Below are positions 8,216-15,586 of a stretch of 64,000 nt of DNA, piece by piece. The stretch spans positions 4,812,176 to 4,876,175 of the forward strand of contig NZ_LR733275.1 in the NCBI RefSeq assembly GCF_902506415.1, given 5' to 3'. The notes under the pieces were generated by a model. The model was not told where the DNA came from. It saw nothing but the letters and a program-made list of their open reading frames with translations, and made no database searches. Position 1 is the stretch's first letter; each line of letters begins with the position of its first letter. This DNA comes from Massilia sp. 9I. GTDB taxonomy: Bacteria > Pseudomonadota > Gammaproteobacteria > Burkholderiales > Burkholderiaceae_D. A program made the position numbers and the translations under genes.

Positions 8216-9946
8216 TTAGCCCGGCTGCGGCCGGCCGGCGCTGGTGAAATGTAGCTCGATCTCTTCCAGAGTCTTGCCCTTGGTCTCCGGCAGCAGGAAG
8301 GCGGCGGTGAGGAAGTACAGCACCGCAAAGCCCGCGCCGGCGAAGAACACCGCCGAGTAGCCGTAGTAGCCGACCGTCGGCAGGAAGGTCGCGGCGATCA
8401 CGGTCGACACGAACTGGTTGATCAGCAGCGCAATGCTCATGCCGTTCGAACGGATACGGGTCGGCATCAGCTCCGATAAAGCCAGCCACACGCACACCCC
8501 AGGCCCCACCGCGAAGCCGGCCACGAACAGGCAGATCGCGAACGCCACCTGCCAGCCATGCGCCTCGGACGGCACCGCGCCCAGCCAGGCGCGCTCGATG
8601 GTGAGCGGCGCCGCGCGCCCCGCGGCCGGATCGGCGAACGGGTTCAGGTGCCAGCGGCGCAGGGTGGCGCCGATCACGCTATCCTCGTCGATCGCATCCT
8701 CGCGCCTCAGCAACACGCTTGGGAGAAGCGGGTCGTCGCTGCGCAGCGATTTCACATTGGTGAACGGACCGTAGGCGTAGGCGACGGTAAGCTGCTGCGG
8801 CGCGCTGCTGCCGGCGCCAAGACGCACCAGCTGGTCCGCATCCAGGCGCAGGGACAGGCTGTTGTCGCGCACCTGGGCCTCGACCTGGGCGCGCACGTCG
8901 CGCTGTGCGCCCTCGGCGCCGCGGAACAGCATCCCGGCCGAGACCAGCGCCACCACGATCGCGCCGCTGCCCAGCATCAGGAGGAACTTGCGGCCCTTGC
9001 GGTCGACCAGCACCACGGCCACCACGGTCATCAGGGCGTTGAGCACCTTCAGGGCCACGTCGGCCGTGTTGGCGGTGGAGCCGGGCAGGCCGGCCTGGTT
9101 AAGGATCGTCACCACATAGGCCAGGATCGAATTGATGCCGGTGGCCTGGGTCAGGGCCAGCACCAGGCAGGCCAGCAGGAAGGGCAGCACGTAGCGGCGG
9201 CTGGCCAGCGAATCGCGCGCCGCCACGACGGGCAGCTTCGCGTCGGTGACAGCCTGGCCGCCGGCGCGCAGCGCCAGCCAGCGCGGCGATTCCTTCAAAG
9301 CCAGGCTGCCGAGGGTGAACACCAGGCCCGGCGCGAGGCAGAGCCAGAAGATGGTGCGCCAGGCATGGTCCTGGGCGGCGAACACCATTGCGCTGCGCGC
9401 ACCTGGTTCAAGTGCGGCGGCGGCCTGGGTCACGGCATCGACCGTGCGCGCCTGGCTCAGGCCAATGATGGCGGCGCCAACCAAGCCGATGGTCAGCATC
9501 AGTTGGAACAGGGCGGCGCCGCGGCCGCGCTGGGCCGCCGGCAGCGACTCGGCCAGGTAGAGCGGCACCACCACGCCGATCAGGCCACCGCTGATCCCCT
9601 GCAGCAGGCGTCCGAGCAGCAGCGGAGAATAGCCGTCGGACAGCGCGATCATCGGGATGCTGATCGTGAACAGCGCCCCGGCCAGCACCATGGCCCAGCG
9701 GCGCCCGATGAGGTCGGACAGGGCACCTGCGAACAGCGAGGACAACACCGACCCGAGCAGTACCGCGGCGACGATGAAGGACAGCTGCTGGGTGCTCAGC
9801 TTCCAGGCCAGGGTGGCGGTCGATTCCAGGTAGGGCAGGGCGCCGGCGATGATGCCGACGTCGATGCCGTACAGCAGGCCGCCCATGCCGGCGATGAACA
9901 GCAGGTAGCGCTTGGCACCCACGGGCGCGAGGTCGGTTGCGGTCAT
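8216..9946 (-). CDS. MFS sugar-porter permease, probable GalNAc uptake
   Basis: This 576-residue inner-membrane transporter belongs to the MFS sugar-porter type, with about 12 membrane segments. It opens LLFIAGMGGLLYGIDVGIIAGALP and carries GALSDLIGRRWAM, the loop 2-3 signature, and a PETKGKTLEEIE motif near the C-terminus. It is longer than the usual 450-480 residues because of a hydrophilic insert of roughly 120 residues (about 340-462) between late membrane helices. GGAG precedes the ATG. It is the last gene of the leftward aga operon, so uptake of GalNAc or a GalNAc-containing sugar is the likely role; substrate is inferred from context only. Confidence 0.85.
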   Translation of the reverse strand: MTATDLAPVGAKRYLLFIAGMGGLLYGIDVGIIAGALPYLESTATLAWKLSTQQLSFIVAAVLLGSVLSSLFAGALSDLIGRRWAMVLAGALFTISIPMIALSDGYSPLLLGRLLQGISGGLIGVVVPLYLAESLPAAQRGRGAALFQLMLTIGLVGAAIIGLSQARTVDAVTQAAAALEPGARSAMVFAAQDHAWRTIFWLCLAPGLVFTLGSLALKESPRWLALRAGGQAVTDAKLPVVAARDSLASRRYVLPFLLACLVLALTQATGINSILAYVVTILNQAGLPGSTANTADVALKVLNALMTVVAVVLVDRKGRKFLLMLGSGAIVVALVSAGMLFRGAEGAQRDVRAQVEAQVRDNSLSLRLDADQLVRLGAGSSAPQQLTVAYAYGPFTNVKSLRSDDPLLPSVLLRREDAIDEDSVIGATLRRWHLNPFADPAAGRAAPLTIERAWLGAVPSEAHGWQVAFAICLFVAGFAVGPGVCVWLALSELMPTRIRSNGMSIALLINQFVSTVIAATFLPTVGYYGYSAVFFAGAGFAVLYFLTAAFLLPETKGKTLEEIELHFTSAGRPQPG

Positions 9947-9977
9947 GGTGTCTCCAGTGATTTTTAAGGTGTGTACT

Positions 9978-11060
9978 TCAGAGCTGGATCGCTTCGCCTT
10001 CGACGAACACGGCCACCGGCCGCAGCGCCGCGTCGAGCACGACGATGTCGGCCCAGGCGCCCGGCGCCAGCCGCCCGCGCTCCGATTCGCCCAGGTAGTC
10101 GGCCGGGTAGCGCGACAGGCGCGTCGACGCCTCGGCCAGGTCCAGGCCCAGCTCGACGAAGTTGCGCAGCGCCTGGTCCATGGTCAGCACGCTGCCGGCC
10201 AGCGAGCCGCTGGCCAGGCGCACGCAGGCGCCGCACTTGAACACGCGCTGGCTGCCCAGTGCATACTCGCCGTCCGGCATATCGGTGGCCGAGGTGGCGT
10301 CGGTCACGCCGTACAGGCGCGGGATGGCGCGCAGGGCGGCACGCAGGGCGCCCGGGGCCACGTGCTGCAAATCCGGGATGATTTCCGCGTACTCGGCATG
10401 GGCCAGCGCCGCGCCGACCATGCCGGGCTCGCGGTGCAGCAGGCCGCTCATGCCGTTGAACAGGTGGGTGAAGCCGGCCGCGCCCGCATTCAATGCGGCG
10501 ACACCGTCCTCGTAGCTGCCGGCGCTATGGCCGATCTGGACGCGGATGCCGAGTTCTTTCAACGGCGCGATCAAGGCCAAGTTGCCATCGACCTCGGGCG
10601 CCATGGTCAGCACCCGGATCGGCGCGATGGCGTGCAGGCTGCGCACCAGGTCCAGGCGCGCGGGGATCACGTCGGGTGGCTGGGCGCCGAGGCGCTGCAG
10701 GTTCAGGAAAGGGCCTTCCAGGTGCACGCCCAGCATGCGCGCGCCGCCGGCGGGGCGCTTCTCGATTACGCCGGCCAGCCCGTGCAGGGCGCGGCGGATG
10801 TCCGGTTCCTTGGCCGTCAGCGTGGTGCCCAGCAGCGCGGTGGTGCCGTGGCGCGCGTGGGTGCGGGCGACGACGGCGCCGGCCTCACCGCCTTCCATGA
10901 TGTCGGTGCCGGCCGCGCCGTGCACGTGCAAGTCGACGAAGCCGGGGAGGATGGTGTGCCCGCATGCGGCAGGGCCTTCGATGATCCGGTGGATGCGTTC
11001 GCTGAAATCGATGCTGCCTGTGATCCAGCCGGAGGGAGTGAGGATTCTGCCGCTGAGCAT
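9978..11060 (-). CDS. agaA: N-acetylgalactosamine/glucosamine-6-phosphate deacetylase
   Basis: This 360-residue amidohydrolase belongs to the NagA/AgaA family. It removes the acetyl group from the 6-phosphorylated N-acetyl amino sugar in the cytoplasm. Family features are the metal-binding DLHVHG, HLEGPF, GHSAGSY, HLFNGMSGL and the catalytic Asp in GVTDATSA. Its ATG directly abuts the TAA of agaR (no intervening base), indicating translational coupling. The position among agaS, agaZ and a ROK kinase points to GalNAc-6-phosphate rather than GlcNAc-6-phosphate, but sequence alone does not separate the two specificities. Confidence 0.88.
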   Translation of the reverse strand: MLSGRILTPSGWITGSIDFSERIHRIIEGPAACGHTILPGFVDLHVHGAAGTDIMEGGEAGAVVARTHARHGTTALLGTTLTAKEPDIRRALHGLAGVIEKRPAGGARMLGVHLEGPFLNLQRLGAQPPDVIPARLDLVRSLHAIAPIRVLTMAPEVDGNLALIAPLKELGIRVQIGHSAGSYEDGVAALNAGAAGFTHLFNGMSGLLHREPGMVGAALAHAEYAEIIPDLQHVAPGALRAALRAIPRLYGVTDATSATDMPDGEYALGSQRVFKCGACVRLASGSLAGSVLTMDQALRNFVELGLDLAEASTRLSRYPADYLGESERGRLAPGAWADIVVLDAALRPVAVFVEGEAIQL

Positions 11061-11828
11061 TTAGTCCGCTATGAGTAATTCGATGCCCAGCTTCTGCAGG
11101 CCCTCGCGGTACTCGGGGCTGATGCTGGCATCGGTGATGACGGTATCGACCTGGCCGGCCTGCACGATGCGGTGCAGGCTGACGCGGCCGAACTTGGAGG
11201 CGTCGGTGAGGACGATGATCTTCTTCGCGCGCTCGACCATCTTGTGGTTCAGGCTCGCTTCGGCTTCGTGATGGGTGGTGACCCCGAACTGCAGGTCGAA
11301 GCCGTCCACGCCCAGGAACAGCTTGTCGAAGTTGTAGGCCTGCAGGGTCGCTTCGGCCTGGCTGCCCTGGATCGACAGCGACTGCTTGCGCAGCAGGCCG
11401 CCGGTCAGGATCAGCTCGACCCCGGCGGTGTCGGCCAGCTCCCAGGCGATGTTCAGGCCATTCGTCATCACGGTCACGCCGTTGGCGTCGCGCAGGTGGC
11501 GCGCCAGCGAGATGGTGGTGGTGCCCGAGTCGATGATGATGTTGTCGCCTTCCTGCACCAGGGTCGCGGCCAGCGCGCCGATACGGTCTTTCTGCTCCTG
11601 GTTGATCGCATCCTTCTGGCGGATCGATTGCTCCGGCGGCGGGGTGCGCATCAGGGTCGCGCCGCCATGGCTGCGCGTGGCCAGCCCCTGCGTCTCCAGC
11701 GCGCTCAGGTCGTTGCGGATGGTCACGGCCGAGACGCCGAACTCCTGCACCAGGTCGGTCACCTGGACCGCACCGTTGCGGGTCAGTTGCTGGAGGATGG
11801 CTTCGCGGCGTTGGGTCGTGTTTCGCAT
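11061..11828 (-). CDS. agaR: DeoR-family transcriptional repressor, AgaR type
   Basis: The 255-residue protein has an N-terminal DeoR winged helix-turn-helix (residues about 6-60, with EFGVSAVTIRNDLSALE) and a C-terminal sugar-phosphate sensor domain with DSGTTT, a GG loop and the DASKFGR segment typical of DeoR effectors. In proteobacterial GalNAc pathways AgaR represses the aga genes and is released by pathway sugar phosphates. It lies inside the operon it would control. The control region between agaS and the GH31 gene carries many copies of the CTTTC core known for AgaR sites, which supports the name. Confidence 0.88.
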   Translation of the reverse strand: MRNTTQRREAILQQLTRNGAVQVTDLVQEFGVSAVTIRNDLSALETQGLATRSHGGATLMRTPPPEQSIRQKDAINQEQKDRIGALAATLVQEGDNIIIDSGTTTISLARHLRDANGVTVMTNGLNIAWELADTAGVELILTGGLLRKQSLSIQGSQAEATLQAYNFDKLFLGVDGFDLQFGVTTHHEAEASLNHKMVERAKKIIVLTDASKFGRVSLHRIVQAGQVDTVITDASISPEYREGLQKLGIELLIAD

Positions 11829-11864
11829 GGTGGCGGCTCGGGTTGGCGGTCGAAAACGCCGAGC

Positions 11865-13190
11865 TTAACAGATCGATGCGGCGTGATCGACTGCCACCGC
11901 CGCATTGCGTTTGCAGGCGCGCGCATACTGGGCCAGCACACGCCCCACCTTGTCCTCGAGCAGTTCGCGCGCGCCCGTACCGAGCTGGCCCTGCAGCACC
12001 TCCAGGTACTGCTCGTGCAAGTGCTGGCTCAGGAGCGGCAGCGGGATCTCGATCGCATCCAGGTTGGCGCACAGCGTCTCGACGGCGGCCGCCACCGGGG
12101 CTTCGTTCCAGTAGTAGCGGCAGCGGTCCGACAGGCCGTAGCGGCGCATCACGCGCTGCTCTTCGCTGCTGCCCGGGTAGTGCTTGCGCCAGTGTTCGGG
12201 CTTGGCCAGCATGACTTCGTCGAGCACCGCCATCAGGCGCGAGGCCTGTTCGCGCGGCACCAGCTCGTCCTCGATCTGGCACAGGGCCAGCAGGCCTTCG
12301 CGCAGGGCGAAGGTCGCGGCCGGGCCGACTTTCAAAATGGCGAAGTGGTCGCGCACCATCTCGTGCAGGCTCGACTCGCGCTGGTAGTCGGTCGAGTGCG
12401 CCTCGAACACCAGGCCGGGGCGGCCGGCCACGAAGGCCGACAGGCTGGCCGCCTGCGCGGCGTCGTAGTGCTGGATGTGGCTGTGGTCGAAATCGACACC
12501 CGGCTGCACCACCATGGCGATTACGCGGCGCCATGCGGCGTGCAGGCCGGCGCCCAGGAAGGCGCGGCAATGCACGTCCAGCGTGCGCTTGGCCGCTTGC
12601 GGCGAGGTCGGCGCCCCGGCATCAAGCAGGGAGGATTCGCCGCCCGGCACCGGCACCTCGGTGCCGATCACGTAGACCGGCGGCGGATGGCTGGCCTGCG
12701 CTGCAGCGGCTTCGGCGATCGCCGCCAGGCGCGCCGAGCGCGCGGCCACGGTTTCGTCGTCCAGGGTGGCCGGATCGTCGGCGCAGCGCATGCTGCAGTC
12801 GAGGTGGATCTTGTGGAAACCGGCGGCCGCATAGGCCGCGACCAGCTCATCGGCATGCGCCATGGCTTCCAGCGCCGGACGGCCCTGCCAGGCGTTTGGG
12901 CCCAAATGGTCGCCGCCGAGCACCAGGCGCTCGAGCGGGAAGCCGCGTTCCTGCGCCAGTCGGCGCACGTAGTCGCGGAACTGGGCCGGGTTCATGCCGG
13001 TGTAGCCGCCGAACTGGTCGACCTGGTTCGAGGTCGCTTCGACCAGCAGCAGGGTATCGTAGCGCGCGGCCACGCTCATCGCGGCGCTCAGCACGATCGG
13101 ATGGCTGCAGCAGACGCTGTACAGGCCGGCGGGCTCGCCGCGGCGGTGGGCCTTGATGACCTGCTGGATGGGGGAAAGGTCCTGGTTCAT
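11865..13190 (-). CDS. agaZ: AgaZ/GatZ/KbaZ family protein of tagatose catabolism
   Basis: This 441-residue cytoplasmic protein belongs to the GatZ/KbaZ/AgaZ family, with SCCSHPIVLSAA-type N-terminus, EATSNQVDQFGGYTGM, LGGDHLGPNAW and HLDCSMRCADDP. E. coli members were described as the non-catalytic subunit of tagatose-1,6-bisphosphate aldolase. A comparative-genomics study of GalNAc pathways proposed AgaZ as the tagatose-6-phosphate kinase. The start shares an ATGA overlap with the end of the ROK kinase gene. No AgaY/KbaY aldolase or PfkB-type kinase is found in this window. Confidence 0.9.
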   Translation of the reverse strand: MNQDLSPIQQVIKAHRRGEPAGLYSVCCSHPIVLSAAMSVAARYDTLLLVEATSNQVDQFGGYTGMNPAQFRDYVRRLAQERGFPLERLVLGGDHLGPNAWQGRPALEAMAHADELVAAYAAAGFHKIHLDCSMRCADDPATLDDETVAARSARLAAIAEAAAAQASHPPPVYVIGTEVPVPGGESSLLDAGAPTSPQAAKRTLDVHCRAFLGAGLHAAWRRVIAMVVQPGVDFDHSHIQHYDAAQAASLSAFVAGRPGLVFEAHSTDYQRESSLHEMVRDHFAILKVGPAATFALREGLLALCQIEDELVPREQASRLMAVLDEVMLAKPEHWRKHYPGSSEEQRVMRRYGLSDRCRYYWNEAPVAAAVETLCANLDAIEIPLPLLSQHLHEQYLEVLQGQLGTGARELLEDKVGRVLAQYARACKRNAAVAVDHAASIC

Positions 13191-14140
13191 GGTGCGGTAG
13201 CGTTCAGTTGTTGGCGGGCCAGCAGGGCGGCGCCGCGGGCGCCGCCGGCGTCGCCGAAACGCGGCGGCAGGATCGGCGGCACTTGCGCGCCGGAGAAAAG
13301 GTGGCGACGCACGGCGGCCGGCAGCTCCTGGTACAGGTGGGGCAGCTGCGACAGCCCGCCGCCCAGCACGATGGCGTGCGGGTCGATCGCCAGCACCAGG
13401 CCAGAAAGGGCGTGGGCCAGCAGGTCGAGGTGGGCGCCCAGCGTGAGGGCCGCCAGGCTGTCGCCGGCGTTGGCGCGCGCGGCGATCTCCATCGGTTCCA
13501 GGCCGTCGCCGCCGAAATGGCGGTGCAGCATGCGCATTCCCGGGCCGGACACGTAGCGTTCGAAGCAGCCTTCGCGCCCGCAGGGGCAGGGGATGGAGGG
13601 CAGGCGGTACTGGGCCAGCAGGTGGCCCGGTACCGACCAGTGCCCCCATTCGCCGGCCACGCCATTGAAGCCGCGCAGCAGGAGTCCGCCGGCGCAATAG
13701 CCGCCGCCGGCGCCGGTGCCGAGGATGGCGCCGAACATGGTGGGCACACCATCGGCCGCGCCGCCCTGCGCTTCGGACAGGGCGAAGCACTGGCAGTCGT
13801 TGCCGCTCACGACGGGGCGTTCGAGCGCTTGTTCCAACGCGGGAGCGACCAGGCGTCCGTTCAGGGCCGGTACGTTGGAGCTGAGCTGGCGGCCGGTGCG
13901 GGAATCGGCCACGCCCGGCAGGCCGATGCCCACCGGCGCCGCGCCGCCCAGGGCCGCATCGGCGCGCTCGACGAGGCCGGCGACGGCCTGCACGAAGGCG
14001 GAAAAATCATGGCCCGGCGTGGCGACGCGTTCGCGGAAGACTTCGCGCAGCTCGGCGCCGTCGATGGCGAAGGAGACCAGCTCGATCTTGCTGCCGCCGA
14101 TGTCGATGCCGTGGCAACCCGTATGTTCAGTGTTCGTCAT
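13187..14140 (-). CDS. agaK: ROK-family amino-sugar kinase, probable GalNAc kinase
   Basis: The protein has 317 residues and a complete ROK architecture: phosphate-binding GIDIGGSKIELV at the N-terminus, GNDCQCFAL, the GTGAGGGYCAGGLL loop, GEWGHW, and the zinc-binding CPCGREGCFE (CxCGxxGCxE). ROK kinases phosphorylate free sugars at O6. In this operon the expected reaction is ATP plus GalNAc to GalNAc-6-phosphate, which fits uptake through an MFS porter rather than a PTS. The gene overlaps agaS by 14 bp and agaZ by 4 bp. GlcNAc kinase is the main alternative assignment. Confidence 0.87.
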   Translation of the reverse strand: MTNTEHTGCHGIDIGGSKIELVSFAIDGAELREVFRERVATPGHDFSAFVQAVAGLVERADAALGGAAPVGIGLPGVADSRTGRQLSSNVPALNGRLVAPALEQALERPVVSGNDCQCFALSEAQGGAADGVPTMFGAILGTGAGGGYCAGGLLLRGFNGVAGEWGHWSVPGHLLAQYRLPSIPCPCGREGCFERYVSGPGMRMLHRHFGGDGLEPMEIAARANAGDSLAALTLGAHLDLLAHALSGLVLAIDPHAIVLGGGLSQLPHLYQELPAAVRRHLFSGAQVPPILPPRFGDAGGARGAALLARQQLNATAP

Positions 14141-15263
14141 GGCGGTAGATGGTGACGCCCTTGACGACGCGGTTGACCGTGCCGCTGGCGAAAGGATTAT
14201 CGGGGCGCAGCTGCAGCGCGGCCGACTGGTGCAGGGCCACCTGCTGCGCGACCAGCAGCCACAGGGGCGCCAGCCAGGCGTCGGACCAGTTCGGGACCTC
14301 GATGCCGATGTCGCCGCCCGGGCCGATGGTCAGGATGCGGCCGGCCACGCCGTCGCGCCGCAGTTCGTCGACCAGGTCGGCCTCGTAGCGTTGCGCCAGC
14401 TTCTTGGCGCTGCCGAACACGAAGACCAGCGCATCGGCGTTGAGCACCGACTTGGGCCCGTGGCGGAAGCCCAGCGGCGTGTTCGCCATCGCCGGCACGC
14501 GCCCGGCCGTGAGTTCGAGCAGCTTGAGGGCGCTTTCCTTGGCCAGGCCTTCGAGCGGGCCGCTGCCGAGGTAGACCACGCGGCCGGCTTCGCTCGCCGC
14601 CAGCGCGGCCACCGGCGCTTCCCAGGCCGTCATTGCTGGTTCGGCCAGGCGCGCCAGGGTGGCGATGCGGTCGACTTGATCCTCCTTGCCGAGGACGGCC
14701 AGCGCGGCCAGCAGCATGCAGGTGAAACTGCTGGTCATGGCGAAGCCGCGGTCGCAGCTGGCGGCAGGCATCAGGAGATTGAAGGCCTTGCGGTCGCCGG
14801 CGCTGTCGCGCGCCAGGCGGCCTTCGGGGTTGCAAGTGATGTTCAGCAGGCGCGCGTCCGGCAGCAGCTCGCGCACCAGTTCGACGACGGCCAGGCTTTC
14901 CGGGCTGTCGCCGCTGCGGGCGAAGGACACCAGCAGGGTGGGCGCGCCGGTCTCTATATAGAGCTCGGGATGGGTGAGCAGGGTGGTGGTGGCGATGGCG
15001 CGCACCTGGGCCGGCCAGGCGGCATTTAGTTCGTCGGCGATGATCTCGCCCACATAGGCCGAGCTGCCGGCACCGGTGAGGATCACGCGTTGCAGCGGAT
15101 TGGCCAGGCAGCCCTCCAGGAAGGCGGCGACGCGCTCACGCCCGTCCTGCAGGCGAGTGGACAATTCGCCCCAGAGCGCGGGCTGGTGAACGATCTCCTC
15201 GGCGGTATGCAAACCGCCGATGTCGCTCCACGCTTGTTGGCTTCGCTGCAGAAGAGTAGTCAT
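14127..15263 (-). CDS. agaS: Galactosamine-6-phosphate deaminase/isomerase AgaS
   Basis: This 378-residue double-SIS-domain protein has VILTGAGSSAYVGEI and VSFARSGDSPESLAVVE in the first SIS domain and NTPLGFRHGPKS in the second. AgaS converts galactosamine-6-phosphate to tagatose-6-phosphate with release of ammonia and has been validated as the main deaminase in E. coli and Shewanella GalNAc pathways. It is the first gene of the leftward operon. No Shine-Dalgarno is seen before the ATG; instead a GAAAG operator copy ends 2 bases from it, suggesting the repressor can also cover the 5' end. Confidence 0.9.
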   Translation of the reverse strand: MTTLLQRSQQAWSDIGGLHTAEEIVHQPALWGELSTRLQDGRERVAAFLEGCLANPLQRVILTGAGSSAYVGEIIADELNAAWPAQVRAIATTTLLTHPELYIETGAPTLLVSFARSGDSPESLAVVELVRELLPDARLLNITCNPEGRLARDSAGDRKAFNLLMPAASCDRGFAMTSSFTCMLLAALAVLGKEDQVDRIATLARLAEPAMTAWEAPVAALAASEAGRVVYLGSGPLEGLAKESALKLLELTAGRVPAMANTPLGFRHGPKSVLNADALVFVFGSAKKLAQRYEADLVDELRRDGVAGRILTIGPGGDIGIEVPNWSDAWLAPLWLLVAQQVALHQSAALQLRPDNPFASGTVNRVVKGVTIYRHDEH

Positions 15264-15264
15264 C

Positions 15265-15518
15265 GAAAGAAATGTATAAAGTTTTCAGTGCGACCAATCT
15301 TAAATAGAAAGTTTGCGAAAGTCAAACACGAAAGAAAACGAAAGATATGAAAGATCGAAAAGCGCGAATAGATGATCGTTTCGTTCCCTGTTTGTGGTTC
15401 CAAGGCTACAGGCTATGCCCTAATCGAAAGGTATGTGCTGAGTTTTTAGCTTAAACGAAAGGTTTTAAGCATGATTTCCGCATTATTTCGAACTTTTTTG
15501 TACTTTTCCTTTCCTTTC
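15265..15518. promoter_or_regulatory. AgaR operator array: ten GAAAG/CTTTC cores
   Basis: Exact GAAAG occurs at 15265, 15307, 15317, 15330, 15340, 15349, 15426 and 15457, and CTTTC at 15509 and 15514 (start positions). A near-match GAAAAG lies at 15357. Most are preceded by C or T. From 15307 to 15357 the spacing is 8-13 bases, close to one helical turn. An inverted repeat GCTTAAA (15449-15455) / TTTAAGC (15464-15470) brackets one copy. CTTTC is the published common core of proteobacterial AgaR sites in multiple arrangements. The copies cover both predicted promoters. This region has no gene and is much more AT-rich than its flanks. Confidence 0.85.
15297..15325 (-). promoter_or_regulatory. 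Predicted sigma-70 promoter of the leftward aga operon
   Basis: Read on the minus strand, -35 TTGACT (15320-15325) and -10 TAAGAT (15297-15302) are 17 bases apart. Two GAAAG operator cores (15307-15311 and 15317-15321) lie in the spacer and on the -35 edge, so bound AgaR would block polymerase. Transcription would begin near 15290, about 27 bases before agaS. Confidence 0.6.
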
Positions 15519-15520
15519 TG

Positions 15521-15549
15521 TTGACCTGCCTTGCTTTTGTTCATACATT
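15521..15549 (+). promoter_or_regulatory. Predicted sigma-70 promoter of the GH31-GH109-TonB operon
   Basis: -35 TTGACC (15521-15526) and -10 TACATT (15544-15549) are separated by 17 bases. Two CTTTC cores end 3 bases before the -35. Predicted transcription start is near 15556, about 30 bases before the ATG at 15587. The TTG of the -35 is also where the longest open frame begins, which argues against using that TTG as a start codon. Confidence 0.6.
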
Positions 15550-15586
15550 ATCTTCATCAAAACGCAACACGGATCCCCGAGACCTC

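Noticed and set aside
15521..15586. TTG start for the GH31 protein
   Set aside because: That TTG belongs to a good -35 element and the ATG at 15587 begins directly at the signal peptide.
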